A DNA stretch of 64,000 nucleotides, taken from the NCBI GenBank assembly GCA_024036415.1, contig JAMWET010005036.1, forward strand, positions 1-64,000, written 5' to 3'. The notes under the pieces are model-generated. The model saw nothing but the letters and a program-made list of their open reading frames with translations, did not search any database and had not been told where the DNA came from. The DNA is from Prochilodus magdalenae (taxonomy: Eukaryota; Chordata; Actinopteri; Characiformes; Prochilodontidae). The first letter of the stretch is position 1. Every line of letters starts with the position of its first letter. This document shows, one piece after another, positions 1-13,389 of the stretch. A program made the translations under genes and the position numbers.

Positions 1-120
1 AATAACTAACTGCTACCTCACTATCTATTATATATTGTTATTATCTTATCTTATAACACAATGTAAAGATCATCTGAGAAAATAATATCTATGACCTTTA
101 ATTTTAATTTAATAAGCATT

Positions 121-163
121 AACATTAGACTATGTTAACATTAGACTATGTTAACATTAGACG
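121..163. repeat. 16-bp tandem repeat, 2.7 copies
   Basis: Unit AACATTAGACTATGTT; the unit is itself nearly palindromic (AACAT…ATGTT). Confidence 0.85.
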
Positions 164-3100
164 TTGTGTTTTTATGTGTGCTAGCATGTTATCCTAACCA
201 TTTCCAAAGCTTCCATTGGGAAACCATTATCAGTATTTACAATTACCAGCCACACTAAATGATATTTGGCTACAGCCAAGCAGACAAAGAGATTTCATCT
301 TGGGCAACTGTTAGCCAATTAGCTAGCCATCTGCCTTAGCATTGGTGGGGGTAACTCACATTACTTTCAGGTAAATGTTAGTTAGCGGAAATACATTGTT
401 TCAGAGAAGGCATGCTGTATGGAAACATACATGTGTGCTAACTTGCTAATTAGCTATTGGTTTTGGAGTCTTTTCTATAATCCTAATCTAGGAATTTTAT
501 TTTGAAGTACTCTTCTAGAACTAGTTAAACAAATCTCCTGCATATGGAATACGGAAAAGTCTTGGACTAAGTGGGAGTGCTAAGGGTGTGTAACCGGCAT
601 ATCAGCACCAAAACACAAAATATGCTGGCACTGGTGGTGATTATCTTATAAACCTACAGTGCTGTTGACTATGCCAGCATCCAAAACACAATATAGATTA
701 GTTTTAAAGCTGAACAGCAATGCTAATTAATTCTGTTTTCTCTAGCAGGGACAATATGTAACTAACCATAATTGAACTATTTTACCCTTAAGCCAGATAC
801 CTGGTTGGATACCAAGCTAGCCCAAACTGGTACCTACAACAAATGATGAGGCTTTGCCCAGGCTGGGGCTTGGATACCACTGCAGCAGTAGTACCTACAT
901 GTGTTTCGGATAATATACAGAATTTTTATTCCAGGTGAATTTGGACTACATGTGTTGATCCATTCATTGTGAAATGTGTGCGCAGTGTAAAGGGCAGCTG
1001 ACATTATCAAATAGTGTAAAACTACAAATTGATTTCATAGTCTCGAAACCAGTCTGGATGACTGCGTCTGGGTACACGCTGTGTGTATTCTTCCTGTTGG
1101 TGATGACCTCTTGTACATAATGGAACATTTGTAAGAGCCAGTTATATTTTAACTGCTGTTTCATATGCCCATGTTGACATTCACACCAGGCAGTACTGTG
1201 CGGTTGAGGGCGGGGGGGCGGTGGGGGGGGCCCTGTTGACTTCGGAGCAGCCCTTGTTTATTACACACAGCTGCCACCATGCACAGTTGGGGCTTTCTTT
1301 CCACAACGCTGTCACCTCTGACCTTCTGAGAGCGCCCACCTGACTCAGCCGGCCTTGTCAATCTGGGATACTTTAGGAAACCCTGTCTGCATTCCCCCCG
1401 CACCCCCTCCTTGCCTGACCCCCATCTCATGCGTGCCTCCAGCACCTCCTGTGACGACACCCAATCTGTCAGGCCGGCACTTGTGTAAGAGGCTCAGAGT
1501 GCCAGCCGTGGAGCGGAGGGAAGTGGGGGGGTCTTTTAGAGGTAATATAACTCACAGAGACATAGTGAAACTCCTGATTGAGTGCAATGGCTGTTCTTTG
1601 TAGTTCTGCTGAGGTGTCAGAGCGCAGGGCGGGGGGGTTGGTGGTGTGGGTGCTGAAGGGGCACCACGTGCATGATCCTGATTGGCTGGGCACTTCAAGG
1701 TTGCCAGCAATGGAAACTCACTGCAGAGAAGCAGTGCAGAGTGAGGAATGAGGGTGCTGTAAACAGGACTAACCAATGAGTTGTCGCACAGAGCATTTAT
1801 AGCCTGCATTTGTTTCAGCGTCAAGAAATATGAAAAATAAAATCTATAAATTTGAGTGTTTAATATGTAACGGTGTACAACGTTACCTTTTAATCTAATT
1901 GAATCCATTTTAAAGTTTCTCCTCCTCTACTTACAAATGAGGTGTGTGCCACATTTTTGTTATTACTGGTGATGAAGAGGTTACATACACTACGTAGTAG
2001 TCAACACTGAACATTGGCAGTAGCAGTTCCTGGCATACACAAATTAGGCAGTTGTCTAGGGTGGCTATTTAGCCCTGTAATCATCCAGTAGTAGTGGACC
2101 ATGGGAAAAGAACCCAAGATCAGAAACAAGCCTAGTCTATCTAAGCCTGGTGCTATAAAAGATAGGCTTCTGGTTAATTAACCTTTACCTGCTGTGGCAT
2201 CTGAGGCTAAATTCTTATTTGGCAGCTTCTTGTTCAAACCTCTGTTCCACCTTAAACAGTACAACAGTGGTGCCTTCAAGACAAGTAAAAAGCCAACTTT
2301 AGCTTCACCTGTGGTGCCGTTGGCATAGTAACAATAGCCAGTTAAATGTGAGGTAAGATATGGACCTATTATGATCATTTTTGGGGTCTGCTAGATTAGA
2401 TTTACATGCTTCAGTTTTCCCACAACACAGTATGTTTTCATACTGCACATCGATGTTCATCCTCCATCTGAAATGCTCCTTTACAACTCCTGTGGATTTA
2501 AGCCCTTCCTTCCTATTGGCCTAGTGTACACTGATTGGTCAGCTTGTGGACTCTGTTCTAATTAAACTGGTAGCTTCATCCTGCCACATGTTCTGCACCC
2601 GTGTGGCCAGTAAGGATTGTGGTATTAGATGATGTCACCTTGTAACAGTAAAAAGGGTTGTAACTTTGGAGGCCCTTCACATGCACAAAAACTACATACA
2701 AAAATATGAAAGCATAATAGATTTAATATTTTAATGTTTAATATTAAACAGAATTCCTTCTGATTATGGTAACACGTGGGTAACTGCTTGATGACTACAT
2801 CAAGTCAACACTGACAGTTTAGTGTTTATTGTCCTCACTACATGGTAAGGACATGATGCTACTAGGTGACCCCACCTTTGACCTGTTACCAGGCCCCACC
2901 TAAAAATAAATTCTGGCTACGTCATTGGTTAACTACATGTCAGATATTGATTATAATGTCAGCTTTGCTGGACAAGGATGTTAATTATCAGCTGTTGTTA
3001 TTGGTACAAAATCTATAGCATAGCATATCCAGCTAACCGACTGGTGATATTGATTACCTCTCCACACACACAGGCACAGCACCTACCGCTCAGGCCTACT

Positions 3101-5607
3101 TTCTCTGCTGTCTTTATCATGTTTTAATGAGAGTCACATGATAAATAAGGTTAAATCGGGATGAACAGTGCAGCTCCTTTGCGTAATGGACGGTGTGTGA
3201 TCAATGCAAAGTAATATTTCACCTAGGGTTTCCAACAGGGCTTAGGACTCCCACTGAACGTCGGTTATGATTAGGGATTCATCAGCACTAATACCAACAT
3301 ACCAACACCCATGTGATGTATGCTCTGTGTACGCTGCCGCAATAATGAACAAACGACCTGAGTTGGCAGTGAAGGAGGATTCTGTATTGGTATATTTCCG
3401 CCTGAAAAACACTGCATGGTTTTAGGCTGTTTTCTCACAGTCACATCTATCAAAGTCTGTATATGTAAACTTTACTTTGTTTGATTGAATATTATGGTGA
3501 TGTTAATAAAAAGTTTCAAAACTGTCTTTGTAAAATAGGCTGTAGAATAAACGTAATTTGTTGGTGCAGTGTGGTTATCCGAGTTGCTCAGTACTTGGGA
3601 GCGCAGCGTGTTGTTTTGAATGAAACAGCTTTATTTGAAACTGTCATTAAACAGAGCTTTCTCCAGTCATGGACTGAGTATTTTTGTACAGTGCTAGCTG
3701 TGCAGTGCGAGGCAAGAAAAGGATTGGTACACTCTGGCTTTAGAGTGCACTTAACTACAGCTCAGCCAGTCAAAAAGACCCTGGATGAAATTTGATGCCG
3801 GACTCCCAATGTTTCTTCCAGATTGGTAAGTAAACAGCTGCTAGTGCTCACATTAAAGAAGAGGCACCTTTCCTTGTTTTTCACGATAGGGGTGGACACC
3901 ACTACTTTCTGGTGGCATGTTTTGTTTATATGCTATAATTAAACACCTGACATCATGGTACAAATTGCTCTCTTTAAAATGTTTTCCCTCAATTTAGTTT
4001 TTAGGTATAAACAGAGAGTAGCATTTAAGAGCAGTAGATGTCAGAGCACTAATGGATCAGTTTAAGGACAAGCCCCTGGAGACACTTTGGGTCTGGCTGA
4101 CCTTTCTGTGCCAGTTTGTTGAATTTCAGCCATGTGCGGCTGTTGTTAACTGAACAGCCAGAGCATTTGTTTCTTATGTAATACGTAGTTTGAACATTTG
4201 AATGGTAATCGGTGGAAAACTGTGCTTGGTTATGGTCTTGAGCCTACATCATATTATATAATGAGTTTGTTGGGTGAATAATGATAACAGAATATTGAAC
4301 ACCCACTCGCAGTGAACAGACTGCACTACTTCACAAGAAACTGGACAGAAACGGCAGAAATCTACAATTACAGCTTAATACAGCCATTTATTTTTCACAG
4401 CTCAGAATGTGCATGATGTTAAGGCTGACTGTGAGTCAGCTAAAGAGCTACGGGATGTGCGTCTAAATCCATCAGTAGTCTGTTGTTTGTCCCTTGCGGT
4501 CACCATTCTGTAAGTAGATTTGAGACTGTCCTCGGGGTAACGTCACCAAATGGCTTGAGAAAATGCTACCAGTGATGCCTTTGTGGAAGTGTTCGGTAGG
4601 AGGCCAGTCCCCCATCCTTTATCATCTCCTGAGAGTGAAGCAGATGCTTAGAGCTCACACATGTTCAGTTTCTCATCCAGACAGGTTTGTATGTGTGTGC
4701 GTTTTGTTGTTGAATTGACTCAGTGTCCATAAACAGACTCCCAGCAATCTGTTATTCAGCAAATTAACCGGGGGCTTGAAAATGTGTGATTTGGCTCAGC
4801 ACTGAGAGATGTCTGGAGGAACAAATTAGATCAAGGCTGCTCACTTAGTGCTCTGTTTAAAAACGTCTTTAGAGGAAATATCACAAAGATAATGGAGGTC
4901 TGATCTGAAAATGATGTTGGATGATAATCAACCATCTAAATGGAAATGTTCTAAACCTGGTATGGTTTCTAAACTGTATTCCAAATATAGAAATAATCCC
5001 CATCACCATAAACCACTCAGGGGTGTAGCCTTGGGTAGGCCTGAGCCTAGACTGATCACAGGCCTACCCCCAGGCCTATTAAGCTCGTTTTTTAAGATAA
5101 TGAAACTTGATTTGTTCTCTGTGAGCTCTGTAATTGTATTAAGGTCAGTAAAATCATTATGCTCTCTGCCAAGCTCCGCCTTCTCAGCTCTCTGATCATT
5201 GATTAACAGCCATTGCCGTCCGAAGCTTCCAGTTTGTTATCAGTGTGCCAGTGTTTGAATTGAAGTGTAGTTGTGGGGAACTGGGGGATTAGCTGGGAAT
5301 GATTAAAAGTGAGGTTCAGTGCCACAGATGTCCCATGTTGTTTTCTAGACTTACAAAACCAAAACCAAATGTCAAACGATGCTGGTTTACTACAATGTCA
5401 AATTAAGCCTCTAATGTTCCTTCAATGAAGCAAGCCATCAAAAATGAGATGTAATTGAACATATAAGCATTTCAGACATCTCAACTGCCAGTTCTGATCT
5501 CATGTTGTATTGTCTTCTTTGGGTCTGCCTGCTGTACCTGTATGCTTTCGCTTTGGCTGATTAGGTATTTAAGATTCCACAGTTTCATCCTTAGCTTTGT
5601 ACATTTC

Positions 5608-5725
5608 AGCTGTCATGTCCTGCAATAGATTGGCAGCCTGTCCAGGGTGTCTCTTGCCTTCTGCCTATTGAGACCTGGGCTCCAGCTCATGAGTGAGATG
5701 AGTGAGTGATGAGTGAGTTTGAATT
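5608..5725 (+). mobile_element. Truncated copy of the older SINE family
   Basis: Carries the 3' part only: GCAGCCTGTCCAGGGTGTCT, TGCCTTCTGCCTATTGAGA and GGGCTCCAGCTCATG, with a GAGTGA-rich tail. It matches the 3' half of the copy at 14.1 kb. Confidence 0.6.
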
Positions 5726-6340
5726 GAGTGTGGTGAGTGAACGCATGCTTTCTAGTGAGAGATGTTAAGGTGTTGGTTGCATTTATGTGAATCCAGCTTT
5801 TTTGTTGATTGCTATTGAATTGTATCACCATAGACTTGAAGCACTGGAACTGGAATGGTGATTGCCTGGATGACTGCCTGGAATAGGCAGAAGCCAGATG
5901 TGATGACATTACAGTATATTTGGTAACTGTTGCAATCCTGTTGACCTACCTTCTGTTTCATAGGCCTAATGGATCATTTATTTTTCCCTGTGCCACTCCA
6001 GTCACATAATGACACAATGTTGAGCTTCCAGTTTAAAATTTTCTGCAGCTGCGGTAACAGACTATAGGTGATCTAACCCACTAAAACTCGCCTGATTGTT
6101 TACAACACTGACACTTTAATTCACAATGTCATCACATTCTTATAATCCACATATACAGCAGAAGGAACCTGTACTGTTTTGATGTATAGCACCATAACAC
6201 CATGCTGTAATTCTTACTGCAAGTAGTCTAGATATTGTTTTTGCGGATGAAGGTTTTAGAGAAATATTACGCACTGTTAAGTTTCATCTAAAAATAGTGG
6301 TTTTAAGACAACAGTATAATAACACTACTACACAAGACAT

Positions 6341-6580
6341 TAACCTCCTGAGACCCCAGCTTCCTCATATGAGGACATTATATTTCTGCTTCTCTGCACC
6401 ATGATACATTTTAAAAACGTTGACCCTTTGGCCTCATATGAGGACACTGTTTTTTGCCAAAACAACATCCTGTACAAGGACTACGATTTGTTTTTTTTAT
6501 ACTTGTTAGGTCCTACTAATCACAAATAGCTAGGAGAAATTAAAATTGCACACCAAGCAAGTCCGGGTCTCAGGAGGTTA
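6341..6580. mobile_element. 240-bp MITE with perfect 16-bp inverted ends, piggyBac-like
   Basis: Ends are TAACCTCCTGAGACCC (6341-6356) and GGGTCTCAGGAGGTTA (6565-6580), identical in reverse complement. TTAA is present at the left junction and a TTAT-like form at the right, as in piggyBac-type insertions. Inside, CCTCATATGAGGACA occurs twice. It encodes nothing. Confidence 0.75.
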
Positions 6581-9220
6581 TAGCAATAACCCTTTTTCAG
6601 GATTACTTCTTTATAAAAACATAGACCTGATCATTCTTTGGAGCAGTTTACTGTGTTTAGGGAACGCAGTAAATTACTACACTATTTTCCTGTGTACATT
6701 TACAGCGTTTTTACAGATCTTCTGCAGGTTGTCAGCACATCTGCAGATGTCTAATTATTCAAGTAGTCATGTGAACAACGTACACTGATTTCTTAGATTG
6801 AATCTAGTGATTATGAAATCACCCGAAGGGAGCTGGATTTTGGCTCAGTTTTAGGGTTTCCCAGTGCATGTGCACTCTTACTCTGACTTCTTTCAAAGTC
6901 CTCTGTCTGCTCCACTATCAATGTCAGTGTATATAAGCAAGCACTGTTTAACACAGTCATTGTGAAATGGCAACAAAACACTTTTAAAGTGACACTAAAA
7001 CCAACAAATGTGCTTGAGCAAATTAAGGGATTACCTTCGACATGATATGTGGTGATATGTTCTGGTAATGTAACTCTGTGTTTAAAAAACCCCAACCAAA
7101 CCAACCAACAAACAAACAAACAAACAAGTCGTGTCTGTGATTTTATCCTGACGCAAGTAGACACAAAATTTTACCATTACTGTATTATTATACTGTCTTA
7201 TCAGAACAATAATCTGTATTTTTATCATGTTCATTTAGCATTTAAAGTTTATTGAACTTTCTAAGGTAGCCAGCGTGGCTGGTTTCAGAGACATATGAGA
7301 TGCTGTTCAATTTCATCTAAAAATGGCCGACACTAAGTAGCCAACCACCAACTAAAAATTCACTCTAAAACCTGTTCTTACTTGCACTACAGTATCTTGT
7401 AAGGTTAAATTGGATATCCAGGCATCATTTATGATAAGCTGCTCCAACCTAGTAGCTAGAAAACAGTTGCTACACAGAACACATTTGTGGGCGGGGTATG
7501 GAGAGGTCAAGTGGCAGCCAACAATAGTCAGTATAACTCCTTTCCAGCACTGCAAAAATATTTTGCTGCATAGTTACAAATTCTACAGACCTGCTGACCT
7601 CACACAGATACATAAAACCAATTCAAGTCTCCACACACCCAAATTGTCATCACAAATTGTTTGGAGGCGAAATGCTAATCTCACATTTGATTCTACAAGC
7701 AGCTCCTTCAAATGCAGCCAATGAAAGAATGAATTTGGTATGACAGCACTAGCTAACACCTGCTGAAGCTTCAGCTGCTGAGAACAGTTGACGCAGATGA
7801 GAGAGGTCGACAGACTTGTGCAGGGAATGGGTGAAGGCTCTGAGCTAGGAGCTGCCCAGGGCAGTTGTTTATACCCCAGCCAGCAAATTCTACCCTTTTC
7901 TTCTTCACAAGAAGGCTCAAATGACCAACAGGACACTATCTGGCATGAATAAGAAGCAATTATGAAGATGTCCTGGTGTTACGATCTCAAATGGGATAAT
8001 GAACCTTGGCAACTCTCTGTGTTTGTGCCTAGTTGTCACATCACATGGACTTTCAGTTTAGTTCAATTGAATTCAATTCAGTTCAAGCTGGTTGTCACAC
8101 ACACTGCTGTCAGTGATGAACCTTAGAGCTCCGTTTTTGTCTTTTGAGTTATTTGAAATGCAGCTGTCATTTACACCGTGTCTAAATGTAACCCCCGTTT
8201 TAACCCCTGTGTTTCATTTTTTCATTGTTGTGCTAAAAATCACGTGAAGCTGAAAGATTTATCATGAGCCTAAGTTATAAATTAGAGACTTTATGGGTGG
8301 AGCCTTATTTCAGCCAGGAAGTCAGACTGCATCACTGCTCCTCATGGCCACATAGTGAACAGCTAGTAAATGTTGAAAAAGTTGGAAAAACTGAAACATT
8401 AAGAACTGTCACTCCCGAAACACACAGTCTACATAATTAATTAAGTCATTTTTTGTGCTTTAATTAAAAAAATATTAGGGTTTTATGTATGTTTAAATGT
8501 TTGCTAGTCATGCCCTGTCTAGTGTTTCTGAGTTCTACTCAAATTGGGTCAGTACAGTAGATATATGTTTGGGGAAGTCTCCAGTACCAAAACAGAAATA
8601 TAAAATATAATATAATTATAACACCTGGAAAATAAACCCTTATCAGCCAAGTTTTAAAGCCATCGTCTTATTTACTGCATGCTTCTTTGTGATAAATTAC
8701 TGTGGATGGTAGTCACATGTTATAACATAACAGTGGTCTTGAGAAAGGCCAGACAGTAACAAGACAGAAATAGCCCCTCTCTTATGCTCGCAGGCCTAAA
8801 GTTACAATGGCAACAGTGAGAACATAATGTAGATAATGAGGCTCTTGCTTCCCTGGAAGCAAGACAGAGCAGGTGGGCCTGGTTCACGTGACCCAGCCAG
8901 GTGGTGGAAAAACAATGGGCATGTTGACTCTGTGACTCGACCTCGCCTCAGCTTCATTCGTGACTAAAAACACTGTGGAAATAAAGCTGCTCCAAGGTTT
9001 CACAATGCTTCTTTTCTGGTAAAGCTTGCATAATCAAATAAGATATTGACAAAGCAGTACTTGAAATTAAACAGAAATGTAGAGTTCGTGATTGAACATA
9101 AGATCCTTATGAAGTAAGTAAATGAGGTATGCACTTTTGTGCTTTTACTCATAGAGAAATATAGACAGAGCATTTATTCCTTCACTCGTGTACAGAATTT
9201 TTGGCCACCATCGACATTAC
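6581..9220. other. Non-coding DNA
   Basis: No gene seen. A (CAAA)n-like run lies at 7096-7126. Near 8130-8175 a short piece (TTTTTGTCTTTTGAGTTATT, then GCAGCTGTCATTTACAC) resembles the interior of the 35.8-kb MITE. Confidence 0.5.
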
Positions 9221-9401
9221 TTATCATCATGGTCCATAGGAAAAACATATATCTTCATTTTTGTGGATTTGAATTATTATGCATCAGTTGTACACGGCTG
9301 TTTACATTGTGTGTTACATTAAAGTTGAATAAGGTTTTTGCCCTCTCTTGTAAAGTTGTCTTTTTGGAGATACATGTTTATCTTAGAACAGGGATGATAA
9401 T
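9221..9401. mobile_element. Shorter relative of the 259-bp MITE
   Basis: The left end TTATCATCATGGTCCATAGG pairs with the right end TCTTAGAACAGGGATGATAA, and AAAAACATATATCTTC pairs with GGAGATACATGTTTATC. Internal ACATTAAAGTTGAATAAGGT and CTCTTGTAAAGTTGTC match the 35.8-kb copy. Confidence 0.6.
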
Positions 9402-9445
9402 GGGTAACGTGTGAAAACATCATTTCAGTATGAGGGCATCAAAGT

Positions 9446-9605
9446 CTTACATTTACATTTAAGGCATTTAGCAGACGCTCTTATCCAAAGCGACTTACAA
9501 CCGTGCTTAGTGTTCTATTGGATAATATTCCAGCTAGTAGGAAGTTTAGAGCCTAAAACCCACCACGAGCTCAGACACTGCCCGAACAGGGGGCCAGTGC
9601 TGGTA
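9446..9605 (-). repeat. SINE/LINE tail-type repeat
   Basis: CATTTAGCAGACGCTCTTAT followed by CCAAAGCGACTTACAA is the reverse complement of the widespread fish 3' tail. The body beyond it (ACCCACCACGAGCTCAGACA) differs from the nearby SINEs, so it is a different or truncated element. Confidence 0.5.
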
Positions 9606-9732
9606 CCTAGAGTCTTCAGTAGAACTGATATCTGGTGTTCTTATGTAGTCCTTCAGTTTGCATGTTCCATTATTAAGGATTAACGATTCATTACAGCATT
9701 ATTCACAGAAAAGTATCACATTTCCTTTTTCG

Positions 9733-9926
9733 GGAATTTGGCTGATGCTCTTATCCAGAGCAACTTACAAGGTTAATCACATTACAGGTAGGCCAATGTA
9801 GTGTTAGGAGTCTTGCCCAAAGACTCTTATTGGTGTAGCACAGCATACTCACCCAGACCGGGATTTGAACCCCAGTCTCCCACATGTGGTGGTGGCTACT
9901 TATCTGCTGAGCTACACCAACCACCA
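9733..9926 (-). mobile_element. tRNA-derived SINE, same family, minus strand
   Basis: The reverse complement reads GTTGGTGTAGCTCAGCAG, then a B box GGTTCAAATCC, then the body CTATGC/TACACCAATAAGAGTCTT and the GCTCTGGATAAGAGCATCAG tail. It matches the copy at 20.9 kb over its length. Confidence 0.82.
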
Positions 9927-9984
9927 ACATATCAGTCACTATAGTCTAAGGGCCATGTGTGGATACCATCTCATTTACATCATA

Positions 9985-10030
9985 AGGATTAGATTAGATT
10001 AGATTAGATTAGATTAGATTAGATTAGATT
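9985..10030. repeat. (GATTA)n pentanucleotide repeat
   Basis: About nine perfect 5-bp units. Confidence 0.92.
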
Positions 10031-10495
10031 TATTCTATTTTTTTTACAGTGTTGGTGTTCTATCTACAACACAAACATAGCTATTTTATTTACCATCCAA
10101 ATCCTCCAGAGTCACTAGCTCAGGCTTCAGACAACATATTTGTGACCATTTCAGGTCCAGGCTTTTTGTGATGGAGCTGTTTATAGCAGTGAATGCTTCA
10201 GATGCCTGCTTCCTATCACCACCACTGTGATTGATTTGGCCCAGATCAGGGCAGTTATTCAAAATGAACTTGGGCCAAGTCCATGTAGTGAAATCAGTCA
10301 GATTACTTTTTGCTGACAGGTACGAATCGACCTGGTCTGTATTTTGCAACCTGTCTTGCTTGTAAGAAGTGAAATGATTTACCAAAGCAGTAAGATCATT
10401 TCACTTGAATGCTTTGTCCTATTAAAATGTGCTGAATAAGCTCATTATAATATTTAACGATCTAGTAATGAGAAATACAGTATTAGGTGATGACT

Positions 10496-11215
10496 CATAT
10501 AGGTGCTTTTTGTGGTTCTACAGTTACAGACTGTAGTCCATCTGTTTGTCTGCATACTGTGTTAGCTATGTAAGACCACTACAGAGCAGGTATTATGCTA
10601 ATGGTGGATCATTCTCATCACTGCAGTGATATTGATGTGGTGGTTGTGTGTTAGTGTGTGTTGTGCTGGTGGGAGTGAATCAGAAACAGCAGTGCTGCTG
10701 GAGACCTTCATTTTACTGCTGGAGTAAGAACAGTCCACCAACCACACCTATCCAGACAACAGTGCCCTATGGGCAGCGTCCTGTGACCACTGATAAGGGA
10801 CTAGAGGATGACCAACACACACTGCAGCAGAAGATGAGCTATCATCTCTGGCTGTACATCTACAAGGTGGACAAACAAGCTAGAAGTGTCTAATAGAGTG
10901 GACAGTAAGTGGACACGAACTTCAGCAGGACTACTGTGTCTGGTCCACTCGCACAAGCACAACACACATTAACACACTACTGCCTCATCAGTATCACTGC
11001 GGAGCTGAGAATGATCCACCACTCACATAATACCTTCTCTGTGGGGGTCCTGACTAAGAACAGGATAAAAGAGGGATTACCAAAGTATACAGAGAAACAG
11101 ATGGACTACAGCCTGTAATTCTAGAACTACAAAGTGCACCTATATGGTAAGAGGAGCTGCTAAAATGGATAATGAGTGTAGATACAAGGAGGTGCAGCTA
11201 ATGTAATGCAAAGTG
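10496..11215. mobile_element. Long-palindrome MITE-like element
   Basis: The two arms are reverse complements of each other. The left reads TAGGTGCTTTTTGTGGTTCT, then ACAGACTGTAGTCCATCTG. The right ends GGACTACAGCCTGTAATTCT, then AGAACTACAAAGTGCACCTA (to 11144). Inner segments (GTGTTAGTGTGTGTTGTGCT and AGCACAACACACATTAACAC) also pair. The right flank continues with GGTAAGAGGAGCTG…GGAGGTG, as in other fish copies I recall; the matching outer left flank is not clear. It encodes nothing. Class is uncertain; Tc1/mariner-like is possible. Confidence 0.8.
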
Positions 11216-11909
11216 AGGGAGAAGTGTAGTGTCAACAGAACATGATCATGTCTCTGTCGGACCAGTGGGATGTGTGCTGCATTATGCTCTGCAGCATGCA
11301 AGGCCTAAAAGAGAACGACAGCCTCTAACCTTTTCTTCTCTATAGATAAAACAAACATTAAGGGCGCAGCAGCTGGACACTCTTCCCTGCATCACGGCTG
11401 TGTGGGGTGAGGGGGGGCTATTTGCAGCCATGCTCACAAACAGACAGCCACACTTGTGACGCAGCTATCTTTGTGTGATCTCAACACAAGCTAACCCAAC
11501 AAGAATAGCAGCGGCCTTTTCATCAGCACGGAGCAGTGAAGGCTTTGAGCCAACGTTGCAAAGAGAAGAGATGGAAAGCAACAAACGCACAGCTACATTA
11601 ACGTCCCTCTTTTGGTGCATATTGATGTGCAAATCCTACCTTTGATCTTTTCAACAATGCTTTGTTTTACAAGTGGGTGGGTGTTTACACAGCATGCTTC
11701 AGACAGACACGTTCGGCCGACTCTACTGTCCTTAACAACAGAGTGACACGTCAACTCAGCACGCAGGGAGGGGACGCTTCCAGTCTCTGAATGTTGACCG
11801 CCCCATGGTAAGCGATGGTAGTGTGTGAAGCCAGAGAAGAAGAGACAAAAAAGATAGAGATGTATGAATAGATAATAGGTGGGGACAATATGATAAGCTG
11901 GTATTGTTA
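11216..11909. other. Non-coding DNA
   Basis: Nothing recognised between the palindromic element and the old repeat starting near 11.91 kb. Confidence 0.5.
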
Positions 11910-13010
11910 TCATGATCATCATCTGTTTTATTCATATAGCACCTTTCCCATGCTCAGGATCCTTTCACAGTACAAGACTGTATACAGTTAACAGCAGAAT
12001 AGGATCACCAGACAAAAACAAAATCACCTAGCAGTGTGTAATACCTCCACAAGCACACACAACAGCTGCTACTGGATTTGAGATGGTCTGGACAAGTTTG
12101 GATATAGGTGATGTTAATGTTCAGCCACTCTGCTTTAAAGGTATACACAGTTGCGCCAGATTTGGTGGATTACTGGGATTTGTGCTGCAGCTGGTAGACC
12201 AGTATACCACCTGCCTTAGCTACTTTCTTCACACTATGGTCTTTGGCATGTGCAAATGCAGTCACTCCTTTTAGTCAAACATTAATCTGCTTTGGATGCA
12301 TTTTCCAAACACTAAACGAGATATTCACTAGCCCGTACCACCTCTTCTTAATCTGTAAACCCTGTCACACACCTTTCAGGTATTTATAGCCTTATTATCA
12401 TTGTGCAGTGACCTCTACAGTAGCCTACAGTGTATACCACCTTAAACACACAAGCTAAGCTTACAAGATGAACACTGACAACATAATGTCGCCTTCACAG
12501 GGACTTTACTGTGGATAAAGAGGATGTATCCCAGCTAGAGCTGGGATACGGATTCCATATTTTGTGGCCTGCTTCATCAACTGACAGACCATCCATAGAG
12601 GTCAGTTTATACTTCGTAACCTGAAGAAGCGCCAGACTGTGTGAAATTACGGTACTGGATGGGACATATGACTGAGAAAGCTGAACCGAGTGATGAGGAG
12701 CCAGGCCACACAGAGCTTTATAAATTTTGAGAAGAACCTGTGCTGAACACAGAATGTAATGGGCACCACTGAAAAATATGAAGCACAGGGGTGATGCGAT
12801 CAGTCTTATAGGAACAGGTGAGGATCCTAGCAGCGGCATTCTGTACGTACTGTAACCTTCTGAGGCAGGTCACAGTTACAGCGGTCTAAACCGAAGGTCA
12901 CAAATGCATTGAGAAGTGTTTCTGTGTCTGCTAGGCTGATGGATGGCCAGCGAGGAGCACATATTACAGAGGTGACAGAATCATGTGTTGGGTAACAAAC
13001 ACTTTTACTG
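11910..13010. repeat. Old degenerate interspersed repeat
   Basis: TTTTATTCATATAGCACCTT (near 11927) and later ACACAGAGCTTTATAAATTT, GAAGCACAGGGGTGATGCGA, AGGATCCTAGCAGCGGCATT and AAATGCATTGAGAAGTGTTT resemble a fish repeat often seen as one long unit. Class is not clear (LINE-derived is possible) and it is uncertain that the two parts belong together. The frames in it are chance frames. Confidence 0.4.
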
Positions 13011-13389
13011 AGCACGCTGTGGCTGTAGTTAGTAGTTATAGACCTCTAATAAACTGCAGGTTTAATTAAAGAAATGTACATAAGGCTCCAAAATGGCGGA
13101 GTGGTGTTTCCCTACTGCCAGGAGAACACAAGTCCAACAGACATTAACCCCTTTTGGATTTTCCCTCTGTTAAACTGTACATCTTTTTTTTTTTTTTTTA
13201 ATCTTGCTCACTAGCAGCTCAACACAGAGTCATCTCAGAAGGCAGAAGTGTCCTAGCAGAGTTCCAGGGAAACTGTTCTATTTAATTATATTAATTACAA
13301 ACATCTAAGTCCATTTGTCCCTCACACAATGGCCCCTGGGGGAAGATGTTTTAGGGGGACCTTTCCCAAATGTATGTATAATTAAACTC

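Larger units (their letters stand above)
1..6340. other. Non-coding, AT-rich DNA
   Basis: No gene recognised. Contains the 16-bp repeat, a G-run cluster at 1208-1230, a GC-richer block at about 1180-1700 and a SINE fragment at 5.6 kb. The frames of 60-118 codons here lack recognisable domains and overlap on both strands. Confidence 0.6.
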
